From NCBI GenBank assembly GCA_012861695.1, contig JAAOOA010000093.1:481001-545000 (forward strand): 64,000 nt of DNA, given 5' to 3'. The position numbers and the translations under genes are program-made. Positions 32,536-46,333 of the stretch are shown here, one piece after another (within the stretch, counting starts at the first letter, position 1; each line of letters starts with the position of its first letter). The notes below the pieces were generated by a model. It did no database searches. It saw only the letters and a list, made by a program, of their open reading frames with translations, and was not told the origin of the DNA. Source of the DNA: Trematomus loennbergii (Eukaryota; Chordata; Actinopteri; Perciformes; Nototheniidae).

Positions 32536-35500
32536 ACAGAGACGGAGGAGGAGGAGGAGGAGGAAAATCTGGAGGACGTGGATTAGAGGAGAGGGCAGGA
32601 GTGGAAAAAAAAAAACCTCCATTTGTTTTCACGACGCTTCTGTTCTTCTCTCTGTTGGAGGGAGGATGGAGGGGCGATGAGTTTCAACTGGTACTACCCT
32701 CTTTGCATTGATACAGGGAAGTGAGATTTGCACTGACACACGGACGAACTGAAGATACACACTCGAACACACACACACACATACATGAGTCGGTTTTGGT
32801 TGGAAAACTCTTCTCACACGGACTTGAATGCTCGTAGATTAACACACGGGAGCCTCCTACTGTACTAACACATCATTTCTAACAACGGTCAGCGCCGCGA
32901 AAAAGCAAAATTGTAACTCACATTCCAACATCCATACCCGTCTCCTACACATTTAAACACATTCTGTCCTCATTCTTTCCATCTAACAAGCCCTCTGTGA
33001 ACATCCAGAGAAATGCACTCAAGGTGAAATGATTCAAGCATAATCTCCCTCTCTCACAGTTTCATCTTTTCACGCCATCAAACCCCTTCCCGCATCTTCA
33101 CAAACCCCCGTTGGGTTTCCCACAGCGCAGCACCATGCAACACTCATGCAAAAACAGCATTCCCACCTTGCGCTACCAAGCCGAGGGGCTCCAGTATACA
33201 TATATAAATATATATATAGAATTATATAGCATTCTTTTTACTTGACAGAAATGTTTGGTGTGCTGTAAATACACTCTTTCTCTCTTCTTCTTCTATCCCT
33301 CTTCTCTCTCGCTCTAAATCTCCTGTATCTCATACGGTCTGTTACTGCAGTACAGTAACTTATATACTCAAACAAAAGCCTGCCTGTTTTTATTACATGC
33401 GTGGAAATGCAAAGTCAAAACTATCAATATCTGGGGGAAAAAATAAATAAACATAACGATGTTGCGATGTAAACTAACCTTAACTGCAAATCTTTGTATG
33501 AGGAATTTTCCTTCATTACTTTTCTTTTTATTCAGTTTAGTTTTTGGGACGTATGAGAGATGTTGTCTCTCGTCAGTGTCTCGTGTGTTACTGTCAGTGT
33601 TAACGGTTTACAGTGTCTTTCGATGTGTCAGTCCAGGAGTCCAATCATCGAACCATTTCGATTTTTCACGATTGTACTTTTACTTTCCTTGCTGTGCGCC
33701 ATTTTCTCCCTGTGTTGTCGTCCCTCTGCTCCCAAACACTGAACTGTAGCAAAACCTCGCTTCGAAAGGTGTCAAAGTGTTGGGCGGAGTTTACCCGGAG
33801 CATCACGTGGCCCCCCCGCTGTGGTCTTCCTTTCACTTGGCCCCTCTCCTCCACCCTCCCTCCCTCTGCAGCAGACTTCTTGGGTTGTCTTGCCTCCTGG
33901 CGCTAAACTCATTGAGTCGTGACTTCCTCTAAAAAATCCTGCAGTGTCTTGCTTAGGGAGTTTGAAATACTTGCATTTCCACCACGGGGCCAAACAGGAC
34001 TGCCGACATGCATTACTACAACATGAAAAACCCTTTCTGTTATTGTTTCTTCCAAGCAGGAGTCATTCGCCCGGCTTAGCAAAAGCTTCTCTTAAATGAG
34101 CAGTGTTTTATGAAGGTTGGGAGTTTGCGCTGGCCGGCTCCACTTGGCCCGGTCGTGGAAATTGATTGCAATCTAACTAAGAGGCTCTGAGCTCCAGACT
34201 GAATCCATGCCAAGGTTTGGCTCGGTGGGCTGCGCTAACGATGAAGAAAGTCACTTAGGAAACGTAAATGTCCTCTTCTCTTTTTTTCCCATCCGCTCCA
34301 CCGTCCATTCCTTTCATTCTTTAATCAATCATCTCGTCTGCGTCCTGATCCACCTTCACCGCTCTCTCCTCATCACTCCTCGCCCCTCCCCCGCCCCCTC
34401 CATCTCCATCTCTAAACGATGTCCTTGCTGGTCTCTCTTTAGGAGTCCATAGACGTACAGTAGAAGTAGCGTCTCTCGGTTTGCTGGCGTGCGCTCATGG
34501 CTCTCTGCATCATTTTCTTAGGGGGTGTTTCGGAGAGGAATCCATTTGCTGTTGTCAGTCATACCTGTAGACAGCTTTGTCCTATGTTAGATTTTTGTAC
34601 AACCTTTTTTGGGAACGTTCAGGGATTGTGCTTTTCCCTGCATTGTCGTTATCCTAGCTGCTTTGAAAGCGTGGCTAGTCAATCTATAAGCTAGCTATAC
34701 CACAAAGGGTTATGTGAGCTGAAGCAGGGTCAGCTGTTGTGTTTGTTTTTACTTTTTAAAGCTCTTATTTGTAATTTGGGGATGTTGTAGTGAACGTGCT
34801 TTAACTGTGTTCTCTGAAGACTGTTGGAGGGGCAACTTTAAACAGATTTCCGAACACTGTTTAACTCATGTGAACCCTAACCCTTCAACTTTTACCTGCA
34901 ATCATGTCTGCAGACCAGAGGATAAGCTTTGTCTCACGGAGCTTGACTGTCCACTTTGAAGAGTAACCCCTTGATTTGTATTTATCTCCCCCAGTCTAAT
35001 TCTGCTCTGTGAATGGATAAAAGGAATACCTGCCTCATACTCAAACAAAGTGTAGTGTCTTTTCAAAACTAATGGACCTGTATTTGCCTGTAACTTATCG
35101 TCCTGTCCGTCTTAGTTAATGTGCTAGCATGTAGCTTGCATGAGAAAAAGGTTGTAGATAGTGTTGGAGACAAGAAGTGCCGACAAGCATCTCTCCCGAG
35201 ACGAGTGGCAGGCTGACCTCACTGCTGGTCTCTGATCTGCAAACATACGCCGAGTCCCGGTCACACTACACATCTGTACAACGAGGAAGTAGGACTCATT
35301 CTTAGAGGTTGAATGGCGTAGACTTGGGACGTGCAGATTCATATTTCACGGCGTCAGTGCAGTAATGACCTGCTGTCACCAGATGCCGGCAAACAGCAGC
35401 TTCTCTAAATCAGTCAGACCAATATCTCCTGCCCCCCCCCCAACCACCCCCTCTCACCATCCTCTCCAGGCAGGCAGTCGCACACTAGCTGCCAGTCATC

Positions 35501-36195
35501 TTTTTATTTTTGTAGTACGGACATTTTTAAATTATGTTTTCTAAAAAGGTGCATAATCTTAAATTGTTTTCTTTTCAGTTGGATTGATAATCATTTTTTT
35601 GAATTTTAGTTTTTACCCCCGAAATCTTGGGTGTTAGTTCTCGCATTTTATTGTTTCAACAACCATTTTTATTATAATTTCATGTATATAGTGTTGCCTT
35701 TACTGGATACTCTTACAAGCGCACCCATACACACTTTTCACTTTGGGTACATGCACATCCACACACATATCTGGATATGCACGGCAGGCATGATGTCTGT
35801 GACCCTGGTGTGTTTGTGCATTATGTGTGTGTATGTGTGTTTGTGTATGAGTGTGAGGTGTGTTCGACCCAAACAGACTCCGGAGACACTCCTACGTGCG
35901 ATGCATTCACAAAAATGTTATTATTTCGATGACTAAAACAACGTCTTTGTTTTTAGGGCGTATTCTTTTGGGTGACAAGTCTTCCTTTTGAATAAATATC
36001 CATATCACATGGGAATAGTGCTGTCATGTATGTTAATTTGTACTATGGCTGATGATGTCATCAAGACGAGACCCAACCGCATGCTGTGGTGGGCCTGCGT
36101 CTGTTGGGTGTTCATACAGTATTTGTTTTATTTGTTTTTTTGTTAAAATACCAGTTCAGTTGTTGACTTCAATAAACATGCATTTGGGTTAATTT
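32536..36195 (+). other. cadm3: 3' untranslated region of the cadm3-like gene
   Basis: About 3.65 kb from the stop codon to the likely poly(A) site. It begins with a (GAG)n-rich stretch (32545-32570) and contains an early AATAAA pair (33442-33451) that could serve as a proximal site. No transposon copies were recognised in it, in contrast with the introns, which suggests selection against insertions. Short open frames inside it are not supported as genes. Confidence 0.7.
36171..36176 (+). promoter_or_regulatory. Distal polyadenylation signal
   Basis: AATAAA followed within 35 bases by a T/GT-rich element (TTGTCTTGTCTTG). Further AATAAA motifs at 33442, 33446 and 35990 offer alternatives. Confidence 0.6.
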
Positions 36196-36604
36196 CACTT
36201 GTCTTGTCTTGTTGCTTCAAGGTTTAGAACATTTCAAAATAAGATCCTAAATGTTAAAATGTTTAATGAAATCAGATCGGCTTTCTTCACGATTTGGCTC
36301 TTTTTTTTGTTGCAGTGCATTTTGCTACACTGCTTTAGGAAAAAGACCAACCTTGCCTTTCCACAAGAAGATAAACAGTGCTCTTCAAAAGTCAATAGTC
36401 ATAATCAAAAGAATCTCACTTGAATTATCAATACCTCCTACATCTTTGATTTAATAACTAAGTATTTTTACTTGATAAGCACTTGGAAATGGATTTTGGA
36501 CCTTCGTACATTTTTGTTACAGATCTGGGTAAATATCTTCCTTTTAATCAGGCATTGTTTTCTTACTGTGTCGTTCTGAACATTACATTATTATGAAAAT
36601 AATG

Positions 36605-36818
36605 GATATAAAACTTTACATTACATTACATTTGTTAGACGCTTTTATCCAAAGCAACTTACATACATTCAGTACTGTGACAATCCCCACAGGAGCAATG
36701 TGGGGTGAAGTGTCTTGCCCAGGGACACAACGACATGCTGACTGCAGAGGGACTTGAACTTGCTACCACCTGATTTGAAGTCCAGCACTCTATCCACTGA
36801 GCCACAGCCGCCCATAAA
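36605..36818 (-). mobile_element. Fish SINE-like dispersed repeat
   Basis: ACATTACATTACATTTGTTAGACGCTTTTATCCAAAGCAACTTACA is followed by TGTCTTGCCCAGGGACACAACG and ends AAGTCCAGCACTCTATCCACTGAGCCACAGCC. This is a widespread fish repeat. The last block resembles the reverse complement of a tRNA-like head. Family name not assigned. Confidence 0.65.
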
Positions 36819-37261
36819 AGCTGAGGTGGGATGGATAAGGGAGATGAGTAAAAGCATTTACAGTAATGTTTTGTGTTATGATTTTATGTCAAGGATATCT
36901 AGACAATTCTTGTTCCTATTTTTGATGTGGTAAAAAACATTTTACTAGATTTCCAAGCCTATAATGTCCTGAAACAAATTTAAAAAGTGCTGTTTCGATC
37001 AAATTTCAAAACACAGAAATATATCATTTGAATTATCAATCATCTTTGTACTGAGTATTATATACTTGATATGCATTTTTTTTTCAATGGATAAGGGTAA
37101 GTATCAAGCATTGTTTACTTAGTGACTGTGTACAAAAGTACTCAACATTATTCTTTAAAGACATTAGATATTTAATTGGTTGGATTTAATGGATGGGGAT
37201 GATGAGGAGGAGAGATAGAGTAAAGGTGTGGGGGTGTTATGTGTTGTATTATGCGGTGATT

Positions 37262-37470
37262 TGGTATAAGATAAGATAAGATAAGATAAGATGGTACTTT
37301 ATTGATCCCAATTTGGGAATTTTTTTGTCGCAGCAGCATAAAAGGCAAGGCATTTTACAATAAAACAAAACTAGAAATAAACAAGAAAAGAAAATAGAAA
37401 ATATACATGTTGAATTTGACAAGATATACAATAATATTTAGAAAGTCCAAACATGTATGTGTTTTGGATG
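37262..37470 (-). mobile_element. Retroposon tail, minus orientation
   Basis: (GATAA)n followed by GGTACTTTATTGATCCCAATTTGGGAA, the reverse complement of a fish LINE/SINE 3' tail with its short terminal repeat. Confidence 0.6.
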
Positions 37471-38235
37471 TCTTTGAATAGCTCACTAATCAAGTTCACC
37501 CTGAATGTGAGACCATCACCAGGTTCCAGAAAGCCGCAAACAGTTAGATATAATGTCCAACAGAGGGCAGTACAATGCAATCATTCAGAGTCACTTATTC
37601 ACTGAAAAACAAAAAATGCAGGTTGGTTAAAAATGAGGAAAACCACTGACTCCTTTTTCTACTAATTTAATTATATTGCATGTTTAGAGGTGTTCTTTAT
37701 TAAATCATTAGATTGATAAATAATGTTTTCTTTCCCAGAGAAAAGTCTGTTTTAGTGCTTTTGATCTGAGTTTCTATCCGGTTGCCTTTTATTCCTCTCA
37801 TCTTTCCCTCTTTATTACAGACTGTGGTTTTGGGAATATTGTTCCCACATGTTGAGGGTCTGTTAGTTATTAAGCAGACTTACATTGTACACATGCTACC
37901 ACTTCATTAAACTGTAAGTAGTCACACTCCTCACACTGGAGGTAATGTGATGAAGTTAAACTGAAGAGAATACATTACTGTAGGTGCTAAAAGAAAGTGT
38001 GCAGTGCCAAAGCTGACCTAATCATATTAGAAAACGGATTACAACAAACTTTTATTGCGACATAATTTCATATTTGCAAACTGTTAGGAATATAAACACT
38101 CCTACAGTTAATGAGCTTTATTCATTTCAGAATGGCACTGTTTACCTGGACCCAAAAATAAGTCACTTTAACAATCTCTATCGGATATGCACTGTAAGAT
38201 CCTACTGAAAAGGATGAAAGTAACTGTTATATTAA

Positions 38236-38420
38236 AGGTGGGGTAGGTAATTTTGGAGAAACCAGCTCGAGTGCGCTAGAATTTGAAAATACACAACCGG
38301 AGAAAATCTGCCACTTCCTTACAGAGCCCCTCCTCCAACACACACGAACGCGCACATGACCAATGAGGGCACGAGATACGTTTGTGCACTGCACAGATGG
38401 AAGGCTGACAGGCCATCCAG
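38236..38420. mobile_element. MITE family C, copy 3, truncated
   Basis: TTAA at 38232-38235 precedes AGGTGGGGTAGGTAATTTTGG. The sequence follows the copy-2 interior to GGCCATCCAGG and then ends without the right terminus. Confidence 0.8.
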
Positions 38421-38447
38421 GAATATACTTTAATAGTATTACAGGAA

Positions 38448-38945
38448 TAGATAAGATAAGATAAATGGACCTTTATTAATCCCTGTGGGGAAATTCAGTT
38501 GTACAAAGCAGCAACAGGGTAAGCGTGAAAAAACAGGACAGCAAAGATTCACACAGATTAATAAATAAAAAATAGAAATCAAGAAAAAAAAATAATAATA
38601 ATAATGATAATAATAATAAAAGACTATGAAATAGGAGATGAGTAAAAATAAGAGTAAAATAACTGTCAGCATATATACATATTTGGTCATCCAAGTTATG
38701 AAGTCCGAAATGAGTTAAAGTGACATGTGAAAAGTGAAAATGGACATCTGTACATATAGTGACATATCTATCTACATATTTGGTCTACTACTAATATATT
38801 AACATGGGTTGTGGAAACAGTGTATATTTATGTCCAGTGATTTTATTTTATTTCTTTTTCATTATTAACCCCTTGTTGTGCAGCCTGATGGCTACAGGCA
38901 CAAAGGACTGTCCGAGGCGCTTGGTGCGTTGTTGAATAGCACTGT
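38448..38945 (-). mobile_element. Retroposon 3' region, minus orientation
   Basis: (GATAA)n, then GGACCTTTATTAATCCCTGTGGGGAAATTCAG, and at the far end GCCTGATGGCTACAGGCACAAAGGACTGTCCGAGGCGCTTGG. Same tail type as 37262, but longer. No open reading frame remains. Confidence 0.65.
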
Positions 38946-39949
38946 TACATAAAGTCAGGGTCACTGCAGAAACTCTAGTTTTCCCTTCAGCAAATGCTTT
39001 GAACAAAAGAGTAGGATAATCAAACAGGTACCACTTCTTAATTAAAATATTGAATATAGACTAATAGGGAGTAATAGTTTCATAACATTAAATATGTATC
39101 ACTTCATAAACAACTGTAAAAGTTAATTAAAAAAGTCGTTTAGAGTGGCCTATAGCAAAGCATTTCGATTCTAACGTTAAAAATAACTAAAAACTGACTG
39201 TAATCTTTCTGCAATTATGTCCCTAAAAACGTTCGTGTCTCACCTTATACTCCATGCAACAAGCTAATTGACAAAAAGGCTTTTCAGAGCTTTTCAAATG
39301 TTGGATAACTTCATTATTGATTGCTAACAAAGATATTAGTTTGCGTTATATTGTACTTATTTACCCTTATCCATTGTGTCCTCTCCCGTTTTTGTCATGG
39401 CCTACGAGCCGGGTCATGACATAATGGGGGCTCGAACCTGTGACCTCTCTCTTAATCGTCAGAACATGTAGTACGAATAAATACCGAATACAGATTTAAT
39501 CACTATTGCCGCATATTGCCATATATGCGAAATGCTAAAACGGCTAAGTGCCTATGATCAGAATAAACCTGATTTTCTGTGTCCTTTAATTGTTGTAATA
39601 ACTCCTACACCAGATGTCATTTTATAGTCTTTTTATCTAGATATTATAAGAGATTTAGGGTTAAGATGAAGTAATTAAATACAAAATAAAATGTTAAGCA
39701 TCAGTTTGCACTACTTTAAAGCAGATGTGTGTCTCTGTAGTTGACATGAAGAAGTGGAAGGTTAAATAAGATGTTCTTCTCCCTGCTCCCTTCCACCATG
39801 TGCTATAGCCTACAAATAAAAAATAAAATCAGTATAAGTGTACATGTTTTGTAAAGTGTACATGTTAAAATAACTGCCATGTGTAGAATAAACAAATAAA
39901 TAAATACATTTGAGCATTTAATACATGTGATGTTTGAAGTTTAAAGCGC

Positions 39950-40419
39950 AGTTCTCTGTCCGGCCGCTGCAGCGCGCTCCTCCTATCTGTGGAGTCCAAA
40001 ACGGAGATTTGGAGCGGGGAGGCGTGGAGGAGGAGGGGGGGGGGGGGGGGAGGGGGTGTGTGCTACTGATTGTATGAGAGGAGGGGGGCCAGAGAGGGAG
40101 AAAGCGAGCGAAAAGAGGGAGAGAGGAATTCAGTCCTGAGAATCTAAAGCGCAGACAGAGAAACACAGAGAGAGGAGAGAGACACAACAAAAAAGTGGAG
40201 ACAGATTTATTTTAGGCACGGGAAAAAACAGGAAACGAGTGAAATAAAGAAAAGAAGGAGAAGGAAAAGAAGCTTTGGATATTTTTCCTCTAAATGTGTC
40301 TTTTTCACTTCATGACCCTGAGAGGATTCCAGTTAAATTGAGCCGCTCCGGAGGAATTGATGGTGTCTTTTCGGGGAAGCAGAGCCGAGGGGAGGAATCT
40401 GAATGCGCGCGGCTAAACC
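39950..40419 (+). promoter_or_regulatory. Probable promoter and 5' UTR of the downstream gene
   Basis: The sequence becomes GC-richer (GGCCGCTGCAGCGCGCTCC at about 39962). It contains a run of about 17 G within a GGA-rich tract (40028-40062), and then a purine-rich (GA)n leader (40076-40270) leading to the start codon at 40420. No TATA box is evident. The transcription start cannot be fixed from sequence alone. Confidence 0.5.
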
Positions 40420-40465
40420 ATGCCAGCCCTGTGGATCATAACTTTGGCGATCACTTTGAACCAAG
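40420..40465 (+). CDS. First coding exon of an unidentified secreted or membrane protein
   Basis: ATG in a good context (AAACCATGC, A at -3) starts MPALWIITLAITLNQ, a short hydrophobic signal-peptide-like start. It ends at a phase-1 donor AAG|GTGAGT (40465/40466). A phase-1 intron straight after the signal peptide is usual in Ig-superfamily receptors, and the shape (short, ending -NQG) is reminiscent of IGSF9-type proteins. Fifteen residues cannot settle identity. Only this exon is in the window. Confidence 0.55.
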
Positions 40466-40650
40466 GTGAGTTAAACACACACTCAGTCCAATCACACACA
40501 AACACACTGAACCGACTCAGGTACGAGCAACAACAGAAACTTTATTTTTTTCTTTCTTAATTTGTCCTCCATGACCCTTCCTATTTGCACCCTGTAGTGT
40601 GCGCTGCGCTTTCTGGGTGTCTTTCTCTCTGTGCTGGCACTGGCAGTGAT

Positions 40651-42081
<1,431 letters not shown>

Positions 42082-42865
42082 CTGTGTTAGCACCTGGGTC
42101 CCGGGTGCCGCAGGCCGCTGGTGTGATACACAGAGACGTTGATCTGCCCAGACAGACAGTCAGAGGAGCCCTCAGACTGGAGCGCACCGCCTGAATAGAA
42201 TATAAAATGTTTTATATTGCTCTATAGAACAAGGTCAAACAGAGCGATACATGTTAGAAAAGATCTGCACACAGTCTGAGCATCTTGGGCTGAAGAATGG
42301 TTCTTTTGTCTAGCATGAATTGAATAACATGCACCGGATTACATTTTCTATGATACATAATGTTAATGAATGTTCTAAAGAGCTCAGATGAATTAGGGAT
42401 AAAGCTACTGAGTGTGTTGGTTGTAGGATGAAAGGGTAAAGAATTAGGAAAGTTAGATTTTTCTAGCTATGGAGAATCAAACGGAACAAACCAAAGGGGA
42501 GCAGGAAGAGAAAAGAACAAGGCTGAAAAGAGCAAAAGAGAACAGAAGGAACCGAGATCAGAACAGCAACAACAGAACAGGAAAGAGCATGCAACAGAAG
42601 AGGTAGAACAGTAAAGGAACAGGATGGAAATGAACAAAGAGGATAGAAGAGAACAGAACAGAAAACAGAGACAAAATGCCACAGAAAACACAGAGCAGAG
42701 AAGATGGGAAGCAGCAGATCAGAGTCTCACGCTGAGCCGGTGTAAGCCTGTAAATGTGATCAGGGTGAATCCGTCCGCTACATGCAGCAGCTGCAGCTAA
42801 AGTGTGTTCAGCCTGTCTGGAGGCTTCCAGGTGTCTCTGCCTTCTCAAAGGACAAAGACAAATAC

Positions 42866-43115
42866 AAAAATAAGTCACTTCAACATTTTCTATTGGAGAT
42901 ACACTGTAAGTTCCTACTGAAAAATGATAAAAAAATGACTGCATGCGTGACTAACAATCACAAGAGGTCACTCATTGATCTAGCACATAATGTATGACAC
43001 ATCTCTTGTGTTACAGGAATAGAGTTTATTTGTAATAATACAAGATATTACTGGCATTGTGACATAAAGTCAGGGTCATTACAGATAGTTTTCCTTACAG
43101 CAAATGCTTTGAACC
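42866..43115. repeat. Uninterrupted copy of the segment at 38150-39015
   Basis: AATAAGTCACTTCAACA ... CACTGTAAGTTCCTACTG ... TTACAGGAATAGAGTTTATTT ... ACATAAAGTCAGGGTCATTAC ... CAGCAAATGCTTTGAACC. It is continuous here and broken by transposons at 38 kb. Confidence 0.7.
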
Positions 43116-43488
43116 AAATAGCGATATACAAGATATCACACATATCATTAATAATACATTGGGGCCATGGCCATGAACTAATGTTTCTCCAATTGTGTCC
43201 CTGCCCACTTAAACCAGCGGGCAAAGCCAAGACAATGACAGATATGTAGAAATCTGTAAAATAACTAAAACAATCCTAACATTAGTATAAACTCAGTGCG
43301 CTACATGCAGCAGCCTGAGGTGTTCGTCCTGTCTGAGACGTCCAGGTGTCTCTGCCCGCTGACAGCCTCTCCTCTCAGAGCCTGATTTACTGCTAAGTCC
43401 TCTCCATCACTGGCCCACTACGTCTCTGTGAGGCCGACCGCACGTCTGCAGGCCTCTGTAATTAGCACCCAGCCTCTCGTATGTGTAA

Positions 43489-43571
<83 letters not shown>

Positions 43572-43575
43572 GTGT
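43489..43575. repeat. (GT)n microsatellite
   Basis: GT array with one GGG interruption. Confidence 0.95.
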
Positions 43576-44719
43576 GATTTGACACTGTGCTGCCAGCCAG
43601 GCTTTGGGAGTAACATGTAACAATATTACGTAATCAGGATACTGAAAAAGGGTTACAAAGTTTTAAAATAAAGATATCTATATATATTATGGGTAGACTT
43701 AGATATTATAGGTAGATTTAGGATGACACATTGTTGTGTTGACTTACATAACACACTAAAAAAGCATCGTATTGATATTTCTTTCCTCTTGTATTGATTT
43801 GCTTTGCCTTGAATATTGAGGTAATCCAAAAGTCACGGAAAGTAATCAGATTATATTACCGTTATATTGTGTTACTTAGATCATGTTACTGATTATATTT
43901 TGTACATGTAACTATAGTATTTGTAATGGATTACATTTGTATAGTCGACCTGCCAGCGCTGCTCTGCCACATGCGAGAACAGACCGTTTCTCCGAGTCGA
44001 TTCTTGAACAGCACTTCTGCTCGAGCTGAACATTTTTGCAGCCTGATCATGCAAGCAAAGCAAGCAAGAGAATTCCTGCACTGCAAGCACCTGTCCCGTC
44101 TCTCTCTCCTTCACACACACACACACAGACTTTCTTTTTCTCCCTTTTCTCCCCCCCCACCGCCTCCTCCCACTCTTTTCTCCCGTCACAAGAATAGAGC
44201 AGAGGCGCAGATGTAAAGAGACAGGCCAAAAGACAGAGAGATGGAGGCAGAGAGAGACGAAGAAAGGAAGAGACAGCGGGGTTCAGGCCTAATCTGTTGA
44301 CAAGAGGGGATGTTTGAGGATAAACAGAGCAAGGGCGCTTAGGAAGCAAAGAGAGAACGAGAGAGGGAGACGGAGAGAGAGAGGGGGAGAGGGAGAGAGG
44401 AGGCCCTGTTGTCTTGGATTCTTTTCTTTAATGGAAACCCAGCTGGACCATCAATGTTTGATGGATTACATCAGCACAGGTTTACACCAAAATGGGCTCC
44501 GGGGGCATTGAGGGTTCCTCAGGAAATCTGTTACGATGTTTCTAGAACTGCTACGTCACAAAACTGGATTTTCCTTTAAATTCTTGAAAACGTATCACTT
44601 CTAATTCATTTCATGATGTAATGCAAGTTGCCTTTGACTTTGCAGCCAGATATACTTTGACTTGCATGACCGCAAGACTTCAGTTACACTCAATTGCTGC
44701 ACACTTGCCTAACTGCCGT

Positions 44720-45080
44720 CTTTTTGGTGTTTTTACCTTTCATGTGGTGTTTTTTGTGTGCATGTAAATGGTCTGCAAAGGCTAAAATCCCAAAGTTCCC
44801 TCCTGAAGGGGTTTCTCTGCATGAAACGCCTCCTTTGGTGTCCTTCGTTTACTTTTATAACATAGTGACATCACTAAGTAACACTCGCACTTCTATTGGC
44901 TAGCGCTCCAACACATTGTACGTGATAGGCTAAGGAGCGGGACATCTCTAAGCGGTTGACTAATCACAACAGAGACGGCCAGCGGCCAATCAGAGCAGAC
45001 TGGGCTCTGGTTTCAGACAGAGGGTGAAAAGAGGTGCTGCAGCACAGGCAGTATGAGAAAAATAAAGAGCTTTTTGAACA
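44720..45080 (+). mobile_element. MITE family A, copy 3, left end eroded
   Basis: Shares ATGTAAATGGTCTGCAAAGG, AGTGACATCACTAAGTAACAC, ATTGGCTAGCGCTCCAACAC and CAGACTGGGCTCTGGTTTCAG with the other A copies. No clean TTAA or terminus at either side. Confidence 0.75.
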
Positions 45081-45668
45081 GAAATACTTATTTTTATTTT
45101 TAGACACATTAGTTTCATACGAGTGATTATATAATTTCCTAAATCAGCAGTTTTGCCGGGGCTACACACTGTTGCATGGGTTTAGTAACCCGGTGTCTGG
45201 CCCAGGGCAGAAAAGTTGCCCCCTTCTCGACACCTCCTCCTCCTCCACCTCCTCCACCTCCCAACACAACACGGCTCTTTGTGCATCGTGTATGCTCCCT
45301 GGGGATTTTAGGTCGACAAATTAAACTGATATGAGCCATTGGAGCGTAATCTACTTTTTGTGCACTAATGTTTTAAACAGAGCCCTTCTTTAAAGTCAGG
45401 TTCAGACCCAAAGTAGCCCTGCATCAAAAACACTGCCCTCTTATAAAGTCACACATCGACGTAGCAGTAGCAATCACAACAATAAATCCAAGCAAAAGGT
45501 AGCTTATTTTGTTACGTGAATACATTATTTATTTCTTATGACTTTCCTCGTGATCATTGTGACAAAAGTAAATGTTAATGTTCTAATAGAGTACAATCAT
45601 TACCTATACTATCATAAACCACTGTGCAGTGTTTTGCTGTTTTCAAACTTATGGATCAAGTACTTTAA

Positions 45669-46333
45669 AGTGGACCTCGGGGGCCGAGTTACGAGCGTTG
45701 TGTTACCATGCTGTTACCATGCTGTTACCATGCTGTTACCATGCCACGGCAACCCCACATTCCCCTGATAGGTCAGCTCCTCCGTCCTGACGTCAGTGAA
45801 ATGTTCAAATCTGGATCAGTCTGTATCAGATCCGTTGCAGCCCCGTTTTTAGAGATTTGGGTATGGAGGAAAAGAGAGAGGGTTGTGTTTTCTGATATAT
45901 TTCATATTTATACTTTTTCTTTTTCAAAATACCAAACAGATCATACATTTTAGCCATGCCTCATTTTCTCAATTTGCACTTTTTTAGCCCTGTTTTAGCA
46001 AGGGCTGATTCAGTGAGAACAGCACCATCTACAGGCCTGGCATATGTACTACAGCGTCTCCAGCGCTTTCGAATGGCAATGGCCGTGGCTGTCTCCTCCT
46101 GATTGGTGGAGTTGGCCCAATAGCCGTAGCGCCACTGTCCTGACGTCAGGACAGTGTTCACATCTGGATCAGTTTTTATCAGATCCGTTGCAGCCCCTTT
46201 TTTAGAGATTTGGGTATGGAGGAAAATAGAGAGGGTTGTTTTTTCTGACACTTGGTGAGTTCCCTGGAACACCGGGGACACAAATTCATGTATAAAAGAC
46301 GTACAAAAGTGCATTTTGCATGATAGGTCCCCT
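45669..46333. mobile_element. MITE family B, copy 2, rearranged
   Basis: Flanked by TTAA (45665-45668 and 46334-46337), with termini AGTGGACC and GGTCCCCT. A section of the right half (CTGACGTCAG ... GGGTATGGAGGAAAA ... TTTTCTGA) occurs twice, at 45787-45895 and 46138-46250, the first lying before the left-half block AAATACCAAACAGATCAT. A four-copy 11-bp tandem repeat lies at 45702-45745. Confidence 0.8.
45702..45745 (+). repeat. 11-bp tandem repeat, four copies
   Basis: Unit GTTACCATGCT repeated four times, the last ending CC. Confidence 0.95.

Larger units (their letters stand above)
38150..39015. repeat. Older duplicated segment, interrupted by two transposons
   Basis: AATAAGTCACTTTAACA ... 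CACTGTAAGATCCTACTG (38155-38210), then TTACAGGAATAGA (about 38440), then ACATAAAGTCAGGGTCA ... CAGCAAATGCTTTGAAC (38947-39005). These match the uninterrupted stretch 42866-43115 in the same order. The insertions between the blocks are MITE C copy 3 and a retroposon. Confidence 0.7.
36200..39950. other. Intergenic interval between the two genes
   Basis: AT-rich and dominated by dispersed repeats (36605, 37262, 38236, 38448). The stretches 37600-38140 and 39060-39900 show nothing I can name. The motif CATAATGGGGGCTCGAACC near 39420 faintly recalls an LTR-retrotransposon primer-binding junction, but no LTR is found. Confidence 0.6.

Noticed and set aside
34497..34694. 65-residue frame starting MALCIIFLGG in the 3' UTR
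   Set aside because: Lies about 2 kb past the stop codon of the cadm3-like gene. It has no promoter, splice or domain evidence and its length is expected by chance.
39410..39440. Possible LTR retrotransposon primer-binding site (AATGGGGGCTCG)
   Set aside because: The match breaks after GGGGGCTCG and no long terminal repeats or polypurine tract are found nearby.
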